Assembly (NCBI GenBank): GCA_963741565.1 | Contig: CAVUIK010000002.1 | Span: forward strand, 282,658 to 346,657 | DNA from: Ga0077555 sp963741565 | GTDB taxonomy: Bacteria > Pseudomonadota > Alphaproteobacteria > Rhizobiales > Hyphomicrobiaceae | Reading direction: 5' to 3' | Length of the DNA stretch: 64,000 nucleotides | Shown here: positions 53,739-62,659 of the stretch, piece by piece | Position numbering within the stretch: the first letter of the stretch is position 1 | Layout: every line of letters starts with the position of its first letter | Made by a program: the position numbers and the translations under genes | Notes under the pieces: generated by a model | Seen by the model: the letters and a program-made list of their open reading frames with translations, nothing else | The model's database searches: none | Told to the model about the DNA's origin: nothing

Positions 53739-54416
53739 TTAGAGCCGGGCTGCGGCCTGGCGCACGGCGACCTCGCGCTCGGCCTGGCGCGCGGCGGCAC
53801 TGGTGCGGGCCTTCAGCGTGATGGCGGCGCCGGCGCCTTCGGGTGAACCGGCATTGAAGGGCGGTTGGGGATCATACTCGATGCCGAGCTGGATCGACTT
53901 GGCGAGGTCCTCGCCAAAGGCGTCGGCCGCGACCGTGAGCGCGAAGTCGATGCCAGCCGTCACGCCGCCGCCGGTAATGACATTGCCGTCCTTCACGACC
54001 CGCTCGGCGACGGGAATGGCGCCGAATGCTGAGAGCATTTCGCGGCTCATCCAGTGGGTTGCGGCGCGGCGCCCCTTGAGCAGCCCGGCCGCCCCCAGCA
54101 CGAGCGCGCCCGTGCACACGCTGGTCACATAGCGCGCGCTGGCGGCCTGCTTGCGTAGGAAGGCCAGGGTCTCGGCGTCGTTGAGCAGTGGGTTCATTCC
54201 CGCGCCACCCGGCACGCAAACGAGATCAAGCTGCGGACAGGCGGCGAACGTTGTCGTCGGCAGGATGCGCATGCCGCCGTTGGCGACGACGGGGTCGAGG
54301 GATTTCCAGATGAGATGGACCTCGGCATCCGGGAATTTTGTGAAAACCTCGTAGGGTCCGGTCATGTCGAGCTGGGTGATGTCCGGAAAGAGCAGAAGAC
54401 CAATGCGGAACGGCAT
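53739..54416 (-). CDS. DJ-1/PfpI family protein, isonitrile hydratase-like
   Basis: 225 residues, ATG 54416 after AGAGG. FRIGLLLFPDITQLDMTGPY, CVPGGAGMNPLLND and the nucleophile elbow TSVCTGALVLGAAGLL (catalytic Cys) match the AraC-less isonitrile hydratase (InhA) subgroup, as does ITGGGVTAGIDFAL. It may hydrate isonitriles to N-formamides; many relatives have unknown substrates. It is convergent with the AOR operon. Confidence 0.8.
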   Translation of the reverse strand: MPFRIGLLLFPDITQLDMTGPYEVFTKFPDAEVHLIWKSLDPVVANGGMRILPTTTFAACPQLDLVCVPGGAGMNPLLNDAETLAFLRKQAASARYVTSVCTGALVLGAAGLLKGRRAATHWMSREMLSAFGAIPVAERVVKDGNVITGGGVTAGIDFALTVAADAFGEDLAKSIQLGIEYDPQPPFNAGSPEGAGAAITLKARTSAAARQAEREVAVRQAAARL

Positions 54417-54490
54417 GGCGGAACCTCTTGATCGATGGGTCGGTTCGAGACACTAGTCGGGAAATCCGGGACACAACAAGGTGGGAAAAA

Positions 54491-55213
54491 ATGGCTGGGA
54501 TCGTCGAGCTGCTGCGACGCGAGGGGAAGGCCCTCGTATTCGATCAATACGGGACCGTGGTCGACATGCAGGGGGGGCTAACGGAGGCAGTTGCGCCCTT
54601 CCTGGAGTCCAAAGGCTGGACCGGCGACCCGTCGAGCTTCGTGACGTGGTGGCGCCGGACGCACTTTGAGGACAGCATGATCGATGCCCTCCTTGATCGC
54701 GGCCACACGCCCTATCGCCAGATCGGCCACCGGGCGGTGTCGCAGGTGATGGACCGCTGCGGGATAGCTCACGGCCAGAGCGAGGTCGAGTGGCTGGTCT
54801 CGGAGATCGAGCGGCTCAAGCCGTTTCCGGATGTCGTGGCAGCGCTTGCGCGGCTCGCCAAGCGCTACAAGCTGGTGATTCTGTCGAATGGCGATCGCGA
54901 CATGCTCGAGGCGGCCAAGCCCTATATCGGTTTTCCATTCGACTTGACGGTCTCGGTACAGGAAGCCGGATACTTCAAGCCACACCACGCAACCTATGCA
55001 GCGGCGGAAGCGTTGATCCACGCCAAGTGGCCGGGCATCGAGCGGTCGAGCTGCATCTTTGTGGCGAACCACGCCTTCGACTGCATCGGCGCCAAGGCAC
55101 ACGGCTTTCGATCCGTTTTCATCGATCGCCGCAAACGGCCCTATGGGCAGTCGCCACACCAGCCCGACTTGATCGTCGAGCATTTTGCGGGGTTGGCCGA
55201 CGCGCTCGCGTGA
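54491..55213 (+). CDS. (S)-2-haloacid dehalogenase-like HAD hydrolase
   Basis: 240 residues, ATG 54491 after AAGGTGGG. HAD motif I is LVFDQYGTVVDM (nucleophile Asp; DxYGT is typical of type II haloacid dehalogenases). Motif II is KLVILSNGDRDML, the lysine is in SVQEAGYFKPHHATY, and the distal motif is CIFVANHAFDCIGAKAHGFR. Here the usual S.N..D is represented by VANHAFDCIG. The activity on 2-haloacids is inferred; the natural substrate may be a phosphate ester. Confidence 0.8.
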   Translation: MAGIVELLRREGKALVFDQYGTVVDMQGGLTEAVAPFLESKGWTGDPSSFVTWWRRTHFEDSMIDALLDRGHTPYRQIGHRAVSQVMDRCGIAHGQSEVEWLVSEIERLKPFPDVVAALARLAKRYKLVILSNGDRDMLEAAKPYIGFPFDLTVSVQEAGYFKPHHATYAAAEALIHAKWPGIERSSCIFVANHAFDCIGAKAHGFRSVFIDRRKRPYGQSPHQPDLIVEHFAGLADALA

Positions 55214-55244
55214 CCGCCGCCCGATGGGTCGAGGGTGGAGCGCC

Positions 55245-55877
55245 TCACTCTTCGAACCGGCGCCGATCCGACTCGGTTTCGACGTGCACCGCCGACTCGC
55301 GCACGACCCGCTTGCGGGGCGCCCGCGCCGTGTCGCGGCGCGGCGCAGGCGCGACGCGCCGTATATCATCAGCCAGATCGGCAAGATCGACAAAGTGATC
55401 AGCCTGACGGCGGAGGTCGTCGGCGACCATCACGGGTTGCGATCGAAGCGTCGAGATGACGGTGACGCGCTTGCCCTTGTTCTGCAGGCTCGCGACCAAG
55501 CGGCGGAAATTCCCGTCGCCAGTCAGCAGTACAATATGGTCGACGCTGGGCGCCAGCCGCATGGCATCGACAGCCATCTCGACGTCCATGCTGCCAAAGA
55601 CGCGCCGGCGACCCAGGCTGTCGACAATGGCCTTCACCGGCTTCGATACCAGGGTAAAGCCGTTGTAGGCGAGCCAATCGACGAGCGGGCGGAGAGCCGA
55701 GAAATCCTCGTCGTCATAGACAGTCGTGTAATAGAGCGCGCGGATCAGGTGCCCATCCTCGCGGAAGAGCGACAGAAGTTTCCTGTAGTCGATGTCAATA
55801 TCGAGGGCGCGAGCGGTGTCGAAGAGGCTTTTTCCGTCGATCAGAACGGCGATACGTTCGGCGGGATAAAACTGCAC
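55245..55877 (-). CDS. NYN-domain (LabA/DUF88) PIN-like protein
   Basis: About 210 residues from GTG 55877, with AAGGA upstream. The NYN domain shows acidic residues at the expected positions of a PIN/FLAP-like nuclease: RIAVLIDGKSLF, FGSMDVEMAVDAMRLA and VLLTGDGNFRRLVASLQNKG. The C-terminus is basic and Arg-rich, suited to RNA binding. NYN proteins are predicted ribonucleases and some are involved in circadian or RNA turnover control. It begins 22 bp after the receiver protein gene at 55900-56292, on the same strand as the upstream kinase. Confidence 0.82.
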   Translation of the reverse strand: MQFYPAERIAVLIDGKSLFDTARALDIDIDYRKLLSLFREDGHLIRALYYTTVYDDEDFSALRPLVDWLAYNGFTLVSKPVKAIVDSLGRRRVFGSMDVEMAVDAMRLAPSVDHIVLLTGDGNFRRLVASLQNKGKRVTVISTLRSQPVMVADDLRRQADHFVDLADLADDIRRVAPAPRRDTARAPRKRVVRESAVHVETESDRRRFEE

Positions 55878-55899
55878 GGTGCAATTCCTTCGGCAGGGC

Positions 55900-56292
55900 T
55901 CAACGTTTGTGGTGGAGCTCGACAACATTGATCAACTCAACCGGATCGACCGGCTTCTGAACGACTGCGACTGCGGTGCTCATCGTCGCAGTGGGTAGAG
56001 CACCGTAACCGGTGACGACGGCATAAGGCACGCCGTGGTCGATCAAGACTTCGGCAAGTTCGTCGGCAAAGGCATCACTCAGGTTCATGTCGACCAGTGC
56101 AAAATCGATGAGCGGCTGCGATCTGACGGCCGCAATCGACATTCTCGCCGATCCGAACGGTCCAATGATGCGCGCGCCTTCGGCCTCCAGAATGACACCA
56201 ATATCGTGCGCGCAAAAGTAGGAATCCTCAGCCACCAGGATCCGGAGTTCTGCCAGTCGTCCTTTGGCGGATGTTGTCGCTTGAAATGACAT
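55900..56292 (-). CDS. Single-domain response regulator
   Basis: 130 residues from ATG 56292. A receiver domain with acidic pocket VAEDSYFCAHD, phospho-acceptor FALVDMNLSD, threonine VVTGYG and lysine VQKPVDPVELINVVEL, and no output domain. It lies 70 bp after another receiver gene and 22 bp before the NYN gene. A small hairpin without a T-run (56340-56356) sits in the 70-bp gap and may partly separate transcription. Confidence 0.85.
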   Translation of the reverse strand: MSFQATTSAKGRLAELRILVAEDSYFCAHDIGVILEAEGARIIGPFGSARMSIAAVRSQPLIDFALVDMNLSDAFADELAEVLIDHGVPYAVVTGYGALPTATMSTAVAVVQKPVDPVELINVVELHHKR

Positions 56293-56362
56293 ATACCCCC
56301 GCGATCGACGTCTTGAACAAGTGATCTTACAACGGAAATGGTGGCGGGATGCCACCTGATTG

Positions 56363-56710
56363 TCAAGCGCCGAACTGCTTCAGCTGATCGAGAATTATCT
56401 CTGGATTGAAGGGTTTGCTGACGAATGGCGCGTCGGCCAGAATCCCGCCGCGTTGGGCACGGGAGTAGCCGGAAATGACGAGGAATGGAATGCCGCGACG
56501 CTGCAGGATCTCAGCAATCGGTTCGCTGCTTGCGCCGCCGAGGTTGGCATCGATGATGGCGGCGTCGCAGGTCTCCATGTCAAGCAGTTGCAGGGCTTTG
56601 CGGATTGAGCCGAGCTTAGCCACGATCTGATAGCCGGCGCCGACCAGTATCCGCTCGATATCGGTTGCGATCATCCATTCGTCTTCGACGATCAGAATGC
56701 GTTTTGTCAT
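56363..56710 (-). CDS. Single-domain response regulator coupled to the HWE kinase
   Basis: 115 residues from ATG 56710, overlapping the kinase stop by 4 bp. A receiver domain with ILIVEDEWMIATDIERIL, phospho-acceptor CDAAIIDANLGG, FLVISGYSRAQ and FVSKPFNPEIILDQL, and no output domain. The overlap implies it is the direct partner of the kinase. Such small receivers often act as phosphate sinks or connectors in alphaproteobacterial HWE systems. Confidence 0.88.
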   Translation of the reverse strand: MTKRILIVEDEWMIATDIERILVGAGYQIVAKLGSIRKALQLLDMETCDAAIIDANLGGASSEPIAEILQRRGIPFLVISGYSRAQRGGILADAPFVSKPFNPEIILDQLKQFGA

Positions 56711-58695
56711 GCCGACGCGGAGCGGGTCGCGCCATCCTCCGTCACAGCGGCCATTGGCGCGGTCAGAGTCCAAATGAGGCCGGTCGGGGGGTGGTCGAGC
56801 GTAGCGTCGCCATCCAACTCGTACTCAGCCATTTCGACGATGAGGCGATGCCCGAAACCCCGCTGGGCGGGTGCGACGACGGGTGGACCATCACGCTCGA
56901 TCCACGCCAGATTGAGGTTGTCGCCGCCGGACCAAGCGACGTCGATCGTACCGCGGTCATTGTGCAAGGCCCCATACTTGCTTGCGTTGGTGGCGAGTTC
57001 ATGGAGTGCCATGCCCAGGCATTGCGCCGCACTCGGCTTCAAGCGTACGGCTGGGCCCGACAGGCGGATGCGCGTGCCGATCAATCCCTTGAAATGGGCG
57101 AGCTGTGATTGCACGAGATCCGAGAGTTCGACGCCGCTCCATTGGTTGCTGACTAACAGGTCATGGCTGGCGGCGAGGCTGGCGATACGTTTGGAAAAGG
57201 TATCCGAAAACTGCCCGGGTGCCGCCATCGTGTGCGTGGCGACGGAATTTACGACGGACAGCAGGTTCTTGGAGCGGTGATTGACCTCGGTTAGCAGAGT
57301 ATGGACACGCTCGTCCGACTTCTTCCGCAGCGAAACGTCCTGGGCAATACCATGCCAGATGATGGCACCATCGGGTTCCTGGACGGGGTTCGAATGGCAT
57401 TCGAGCCAGATTTGGCCCCGTTCGGGATGCAGGTAGCGAAATTCGCGATGCCACGCGGTAAGTGTGCGGGCGGACTCGTCGATACTCGCGGCGACCTCTG
57501 CATAGTCGTCGGGATGGAAGCATGCGAAAATGGCGGTTGCATCCGTCGCAACTGCGGCTGATGGAAATCCAAGGACCGCAGAGATCCCGGATGAGGCAAA
57601 GGGCAGTGAGATATTCCCGTTCTCGTCGCGCCGGAACGAATAAATCAGGCCGGGGGCAGAATCCGCGAGCTTGCTGAAGCGCTCTTCGCTGGCACGCAAG
57701 TCTGCCTCGACAGTCCGGCGCTCGACGACAACAGATACGAGCATCAGCGAGCAGAGCGCAATAATAGTGAGTGCAATTTGAGCCGCGATGACGCGATCCG
57801 CAAGGGGAACGCTGGCGTCGCCGAACCGGCCGAAACCCGAGATCGCCGACCAGACGATCAACAATCCGAGAAGAGCGATGCCGGCGGCGGCGAACACCGC
57901 CCGGCAACGGGCCGCCATCCACAATTGCATCGGAAAGAGTAGCAGGATCGGCACGAGCGAGCGCCAATTGGTGTCGTCGCCCGGCTGCGCGTAAAGAAGG
58001 TGGACGCCGACAATCAGCAGCGCGAGGGCGATGGTGCCTTCAAAGATCTGGAGCCGGGTCGGAGGCCGCCGGATGGCCCGCATGGCAGTGATCAGCAGCG
58101 GGGCCAGCAAGACAATGCCAACGGCATCGGATGCAAACCACGATTGCCAGATCTTCCAAAAGTTGCCGGATTGTGGCGTGGCGAGCGCGATCGCCTTGGC
58201 GGCCAGGGCGGTTGCCGTCGCAGTGCTGAGTGCAGCGCAAATGAAGAACCACGCCGTCGTCGGCAGATTGCGGAAGCGGAAGCCCGTCGACCAAGTATGC
58301 GTCAAGAGCGCGGCAAAGAGAAAGGCTTCACCGGCATTGCAGCCGCCGAACACGAGCGCCAGGAGGACGCCGCGATCGGTGGAGATATTGACGGCGACCG
58401 TTGCTCCGAAAACGCCGATGCAGACTGGCAGGACCGCACCCCGCCCGAGGGCCACCAGTAACCCTGCGGCAAATCCCGAGGCCGGCCAGAAGACCGCGAC
58501 GCCCTCCGGCTGGGCCAACAGCGCAAGACCGACCTTGGCAGCCGCGAAATAGCCGAGCGCGGTGAGGATCGTCCACAAGATGGCGCTTCGGTAAACCAGG
58601 GCGCGCTTTGGGTTGCCGGAATCCGGGCAGGAACGGCCCCAGGTGATGGGGCGCAACAGATCGACGATGGTCGTCCCGATGGTGGTCGTGCTCAC
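56707..58695 (-). CDS. MASE1-PAS-HWE sensor histidine kinase
   Basis: About 662 residues from GTG 58695, with GGAGA upstream. An N-terminal MASE1-type integral membrane sensor with about eight helices (VFWPASGFAAGLLVALGRGA, ALVFGGCNAGEAFLFAALLT) is followed by a PAS domain (about 330-450; LADSAPGLIYSFRRDENGNI). The HWE-type kinase core carries NHRSKNLLSVVNSVATHTM (phospho-His), HELATNASKYGALHNDRG (N box) and LAWIERDGPP, with the W-x-E feature and a GFGHRLIVEMAEYEL G-box region. The MASE1 ligand is unknown. Upstream in-frame sequence to 59016 overlaps the divergent gene and is rejected. Confidence 0.88.
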   Translation of the reverse strand: MSTTTIGTTIVDLLRPITWGRSCPDSGNPKRALVYRSAILWTILTALGYFAAAKVGLALLAQPEGVAVFWPASGFAAGLLVALGRGAVLPVCIGVFGATVAVNISTDRGVLLALVFGGCNAGEAFLFAALLTHTWSTGFRFRNLPTTAWFFICAALSTATATALAAKAIALATPQSGNFWKIWQSWFASDAVGIVLLAPLLITAMRAIRRPPTRLQIFEGTIALALLIVGVHLLYAQPGDDTNWRSLVPILLLFPMQLWMAARCRAVFAAAGIALLGLLIVWSAISGFGRFGDASVPLADRVIAAQIALTIIALCSLMLVSVVVERRTVEADLRASEERFSKLADSAPGLIYSFRRDENGNISLPFASSGISAVLGFPSAAVATDATAIFACFHPDDYAEVAASIDESARTLTAWHREFRYLHPERGQIWLECHSNPVQEPDGAIIWHGIAQDVSLRKKSDERVHTLLTEVNHRSKNLLSVVNSVATHTMAAPGQFSDTFSKRIASLAASHDLLVSNQWSGVELSDLVQSQLAHFKGLIGTRIRLSGPAVRLKPSAAQCLGMALHELATNASKYGALHNDRGTIDVAWSGGDNLNLAWIERDGPPVVAPAQRGFGHRLIVEMAEYELDGDATLDHPPTGLIWTLTAPMAAVTEDGATRSASA

Positions 58696-58857
58696 GGCAA
58701 TGGTCTCCGGCTCTTCGGGTATATCAGCGCGGCTTTCGGTCCCGCGGCAAGCGCTAACGAGGGGTGGAGCGGAACGAGCGGATGCGGTCGCCTCGAACGG
58801 CGGCGCGTTGCCGTTTCCGGCTAAACCTGCCAAGCTTTGGACAACAGGGAGATCGTC

Positions 58858-59997
58858 ATGCCGCAGTTGCCGCCCGCCATTCCCGGCCAACCCATGAGCG
58901 AGATCGATACGCCAGCGCTGGTGATCGATCTGGATGCGTTCGAGCGAAACCTCCGAAAGATGGCCGAGACGGTAGCCAAGGCGGGAGTGCGTCTGCGCCC
59001 ACATGCCAAGACGCACAAGTCGCCCGTGATCGGTTTGAAGCAGATGGCGCTCGGGGCCGTCGGCCTGTGCTGCCAGAAGGTGTCGGAGGCCGAAGCGATG
59101 GTGCTGGGCGGCATCACGGACGTTTACGTGTCAAACGAGGTGGTGGGTGCGCGCAAGCTCGACCGGCTGGCGGCGTTGGCCCGGCAGGCGCGCGTGATGG
59201 TGGCCGTCGACAACGAGTTGGCGATCGAAGGGCTGGCGGCGGCGGCGGTCAAGGCCGGTGTAACGCTGCGCGTGCTGGTTGAGATCAACGTCGGCGCGAA
59301 CCGTTGCGGCGTCGAGCCGGGCGAGCCGGCGGTGGAGCTTGCGAAGCGGATCGCGCGGGAGCCAAGCCTGAGGTTCGCGGGGCTGCAGTCCTATCAGGGC
59401 CGCGCGCAACACCTGAGGACGAGCGCGGAGCGCCAGGCGGCGATCAGCGGCGCGGTGGAGATGACGCGGCGGACGGTGGAGCTGCTCAAGGCGGCGGGTA
59501 TGGCCTGCGAGGTGGTGGGCGGGGCCGGAACCGGTACGTTTGAGCTTGAGGCGGCGAGCGGCGTCTACAACGAGCTGCAAGCGGGGTCCTATTGCTTCAT
59601 GGATGCCGACTATGCTCGCAACAAAAAATCAGACGGCAGCCGGTTCGACACCTTCGAGCATGCGCTGTTCGTCTACGCGACGGTGATGAGCACGCCGATC
59701 GCGGAGCGAGCGGTGATCGACGCGGGGTTGAAGGCGTTTTCATTCGACTCAGGCGTGCCCGAGGTGGTCGGGCTTGCTGGCGCCGTCTACGAGCGACCCT
59801 CCGATGAGCACGGCAATCTGAATGTGGCGGCCTGCAACGTGCGCCCGAAGCTCGGCGACAAGGTGCTGCTGATCCCCGGTCATTGTGACCCGACGGTCAA
59901 CTTGCACGACTGGTACGTGGGGGTGCGGGGCTGTGGGAGCCCCGGCGCGCGCGTGGAAACCGTCTGGCCGGTTGCGGCGCGGGGGGCATTGTTCTAG
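58858..59997 (+). CDS. DSD1-family PLP enzyme (D-threonine aldolase / D-serine dehydratase-like)
   Basis: 379 residues, ATG 58858 after GGGAGA. Alanine racemase-type N-terminal barrel with the PLP lysine in RLRPHAKTHKSPVIG; ISGA-like GGAGTGTFELEAASGVYNEL and the C-terminal zinc motif LIPGHCDPTVNLHDWYVGVR (His and Cys ligands) define DSD1-like metal-dependent PLP enzymes. These act on D-threonine, D-serine or D-3-hydroxyaspartate; which one cannot be decided. It is divergent from the kinase gene. Confidence 0.85.
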   Translation: MPQLPPAIPGQPMSEIDTPALVIDLDAFERNLRKMAETVAKAGVRLRPHAKTHKSPVIGLKQMALGAVGLCCQKVSEAEAMVLGGITDVYVSNEVVGARKLDRLAALARQARVMVAVDNELAIEGLAAAAVKAGVTLRVLVEINVGANRCGVEPGEPAVELAKRIAREPSLRFAGLQSYQGRAQHLRTSAERQAAISGAVEMTRRTVELLKAAGMACEVVGGAGTGTFELEAASGVYNELQAGSYCFMDADYARNKKSDGSRFDTFEHALFVYATVMSTPIAERAVIDAGLKAFSFDSGVPEVVGLAGAVYERPSDEHGNLNVAACNVRPKLGDKVLLIPGHCDPTVNLHDWYVGVRGCGSPGARVETVWPVAARGALF

Positions 59998-60103
59998 TTG
60001 TGTTCCCTAAATTCATGCACTTGTAATGACGTTGCGCTATTGCGTCGCGCCGTCCGGTACCCAACATATAAGCACGGGATTTGACCCCAAAGGGAGATCG
60101 TCA

Positions 60104-60839
60104 ATGACGTCTGAAGAACGCCAGCTGATCCAAGGCCTGCTTGACCGCCTGCGTGCAAACGGACCCGTCGACAAGGATCGGCGAGGCCGAGGCCTTCATC
60201 AACCAGTCGGTCGGCCGGATTCCGGACTCGGCCTATATGCTGGTGCAATCGGTGCTGGTGCAGGAGCAGGCGCTGCAGGACGCCGGCGCGCGGATCGAGG
60301 AACTCGAGGCCTACGTACAGCAGCTCGAGGCAGCGCGGGCCGCACCAGCCCCGTCGTCGGGCGGTTTCCTGGGTGGCCTTTTCGGCGGTGGTAAGTCTCA
60401 GCCCGCCGCAGCGACCAGCGTGCCGGTGACCAACCGCAGCTCGGGCTTTGGCCAGTCGGCACCGCAAGGTTCGCCGTGGGGCAATGCGCAGGCCCAGCAG
60501 GGCGGCGGGGCGTGGGGCCAGCAACCCATGCAGGCTCAGGCGCCGCAGCGGTCTGGCGGCGGCTTCATGAAGACGGCAGCCGCAACGGCGGCGGGTGTGG
60601 CCGGCGGTATGCTGGCAGCCGGCGCCATTCGCGACATGATGGGCGGCGGTGGCAGCGCGCAGGCGGCTGGTAGCAAGAGCGAACAGACCACCTCGAGCGA
60701 GCCTTCGCCTTATGAGGTCAACCAGCAGCAGCCGCAGTACCAGAATCCCAGCGACAACGATCCCGGCAACACGGACACGGGCTGGAACGACGACAGCTCG
60801 TCGGGCGGCTGGGGCGGCGGCAGCGACGACGAAATCTGA
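60104..60839 (+). pseudogene. DUF2076 periplasmic-type protein with single-base frameshift
   Basis: ATG 60104 (MTSEERQLIQGLLDRLR) follows AAGGGAGA. Near 60177 one extra G breaks the frame. Removal restores VDK-IGEAEAFINQSVGRI, SAYMLVQSVLVQEQALQDAG and the rest. The middle is Gly/Ala/Gln-rich with GGGFMKTAAATAAGVAGGML, a glycine-zipper-like segment, and the C-terminus is Ser/Asp/Trp-rich (GGWGGGSDDEI). DUF2076 proteins are of unknown function. The stop at 60839 is followed by a terminator. Confidence 0.78.
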
Positions 60840-60867
60840 CCCCCGTCTTCTTGATTGACGGCATCAC

Positions 60868-60905
60868 AAAGGGCGCTCCAACGACTGTTGGGGCGCCCTT
60901 TTTTA
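60868..60905 (+). terminator. Terminator after the DUF2076 gene
   Basis: AAAGGGCGCTCCAAC and GTTGGGGCGCCCTTT form a long stem (one mismatch/wobble) around a 5-nt loop, followed by a T-run. A-rich 5' flanks may let it act for the convergent GST gene too. Confidence 0.85.
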
Positions 60906-60933
60906 TGGTTGCGGCGACGTTCATATAACTCGC

Positions 60934-61803
60934 CTATTGCTGGCGCTTGTCTTCGGTCTTGGTGGCGAAGTCGGTTGCGTCGTGGCGCTCGTGCAGTTGG
61001 CTCGACGGCTCGCCCTGGATGCGGTTGACCATGCGGCCGCGTTTGACCGCCGGGCGCTCGCCGATCTCGTTGGTCCATCGGTTGACGTGCTTGTACTCAT
61101 GCACGGCTAGGAACTCGGCGGCGCCATAGAGGAGACCTTTGGCAAGCGCGCCATACCAAGGCCAGATGGCCATGTCGGCGATCGAATAGTCCTTGCCGGC
61201 CATATACCGATTGGCGGACAGATGCCGGTCGAGCACGTCGAGCTGACGTTTCGTTTCCATTGCGAACCGGTTGATCGGATACTCCCACTTAGCTGGCGCA
61301 TAGGCGTAGAAATGGCCGAAGCCGCCGCCGAGATAGGGTGCGCTGCCCATCTGCCAGAAGAGCCAGTTGAGTGCCTCGGTGCGCGCGTCGGGGTCCCGGG
61401 GCAGAAAGGCGCCGAACTTCTCTGCGAGGTAGAGGAGAATCGCCCCCGATTCGAATACGCGTCGGGGCTTCGAAGGATTCGAGCGATCGGACAGCGCCGG
61501 GATCTTGGAGTTCGGATTGATCGCCACGAACCCACTGCCGAACTGGTTGCCGTCGCCGATGCGGATCAGCCAAGCGTCGTACTCGGCGCCCGCGTGGCCG
61601 GTCGCCAGAAGCTCCTCGAGGAGCACGGTAACTTTCACGCCGTTCGGAGTGCCTTGCGAATAGAGCTGCAAGGGGTGTTTGCCGACGGGAAGCTCCTTGT
61701 CATGTGTCGCCCCGGCGATCGGTCGGTTGATGTTGGCGAACCGGCCGCCGTTTTCCTTGTCCCATTGCCAGACTTTGGGTGGCGTGTATTCGGGGGCGCT
61801 CAT
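60934..61803 (-). CDS. yghU: Glutathione S-transferase family protein, YghU type
   Basis: 289 residues from ATG 61803 (MSAPEYTPPKVWQWDKENGG). YghU/YfcG-type features: GGRFANINRPIAGATHDKEL, QLYSQGTPNGVKVTVLLEEL (thiol site), FVAINPNSKIPALSDRS and SGAILLYLAEKFG. The E. coli relatives are disulfide-bond reductases that bind two glutathiones rather than true conjugating enzymes. It is the third minus-strand gene in a row after the GrdB-like gene and the cupin. Confidence 0.88.
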   Translation of the reverse strand: MSAPEYTPPKVWQWDKENGGRFANINRPIAGATHDKELPVGKHPLQLYSQGTPNGVKVTVLLEELLATGHAGAEYDAWLIRIGDGNQFGSGFVAINPNSKIPALSDRSNPSKPRRVFESGAILLYLAEKFGAFLPRDPDARTEALNWLFWQMGSAPYLGGGFGHFYAYAPAKWEYPINRFAMETKRQLDVLDRHLSANRYMAGKDYSIADMAIWPWYGALAKGLLYGAAEFLAVHEYKHVNRWTNEIGERPAVKRGRMVNRIQGEPSSQLHERHDATDFATKTEDKRQQ

Positions 61804-62008
61804 GATCGGTGATGCTCCTTGGATGAGAAACGCGACGGCTTCGGTCGGCTGCTGCAGAGAGATTGCGCGCGAGCGCCAACAGATCTCGCGCCGCGCACCT
61901 CCCGAGCGCCGATGCCAAGCCAGAATCGCCGGCGCTCGATGCGAACTCAAGACGAAGATGCGCGTTCAATGCCTGGACCTTGCGCGTCCCCTAGGCCGCG
62001 ATGGCGCG

Positions 62009-62521
62009 TCAGGCGGCCTTGCTGGCCGCTTTGATGTGCGAGCGCTTCACGTGGTCGAGGTTCTTGCCCTCGATGCGGATGAGTTTCGTCGAGGCCTCGC
62101 GTTTCGGCGAATGCACGAAGCCAACGGTGTACAGGCGGGCGTCACCAGGTTTCATTTCATAAACGCGGTCTGGCTCAACCAGCGATGGGCTGGTCTCATC
62201 GCCTTTCTGCACGATGCGCCAGTCGGTCATCTCGGTGACGCCGACGGCCTGGCCATAGATCGCCCAGCTTGAGCCATGATCATGCGGCGCGGAGACGGCC
62301 TTGCCTTCGTAGACGTGGCCGCAGATGCAGAAGCCCAGTTCGGGATCCTCGTAGAGCACCTTGCGTGGTTTGCAGTTCTCCGCCGTCAGGTGGCGGGCGA
62401 TGAAGTCCTGGTCGACGAGCGCCTTCGACACGATCCCGCAAACCTTCTCGGGGCCTTTGGCAGGGTCGGCTTTCAGCACGGCTTTGATGTCGGTGGCCAA
62501 TTGATCGAGCGTATAGGGCAT
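62009..62521 (-). CDS. Cupin protein related to cysteine-dioxygenase-type enzymes
   Basis: 170 residues from ATG 62521 after GGAGG. Residues about 75-150 form a double-stranded beta-helix with metal-binding APHDHGSSWAIYGQAVG (two His; third position VGFVHSP). An N-terminal helical part has two cysteines (VCGIVSK, ENCKP). It resembles predicted metal-dependent enzymes of the cysteine dioxygenase superfamily acting on thiols, but the substrate is unknown. It lies between the GrdB-like gene and the GST on the same strand. Confidence 0.7.
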   Translation of the reverse strand: MPYTLDQLATDIKAVLKADPAKGPEKVCGIVSKALVDQDFIARHLTAENCKPRKVLYEDPELGFCICGHVYEGKAVSAPHDHGSSWAIYGQAVGVTEMTDWRIVQKGDETSPSLVEPDRVYEMKPGDARLYTVGFVHSPKREASTKLIRIEGKNLDHVKRSHIKAASKAA

Positions 62522-62659
62522 GGCGTCCTCCAGGCTTGTGATGCTTGAGCACAAGATTGCGCCATTTCGGGCAGATTGAGCAAGGGGGTGCGACCCGAGG
62601 TGTAGGTCGCTCGCACGAGGGACGCAGCGGGGCTCTCCTGGCACGCCGTGTCGAACGGC

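Noticed and set aside
58696..59016. N-terminal extension of the histidine kinase
   Set aside because: Overlaps the divergent DSD1-family gene; GTG 58695 has a good ribosome-binding site and precedes the membrane domain.
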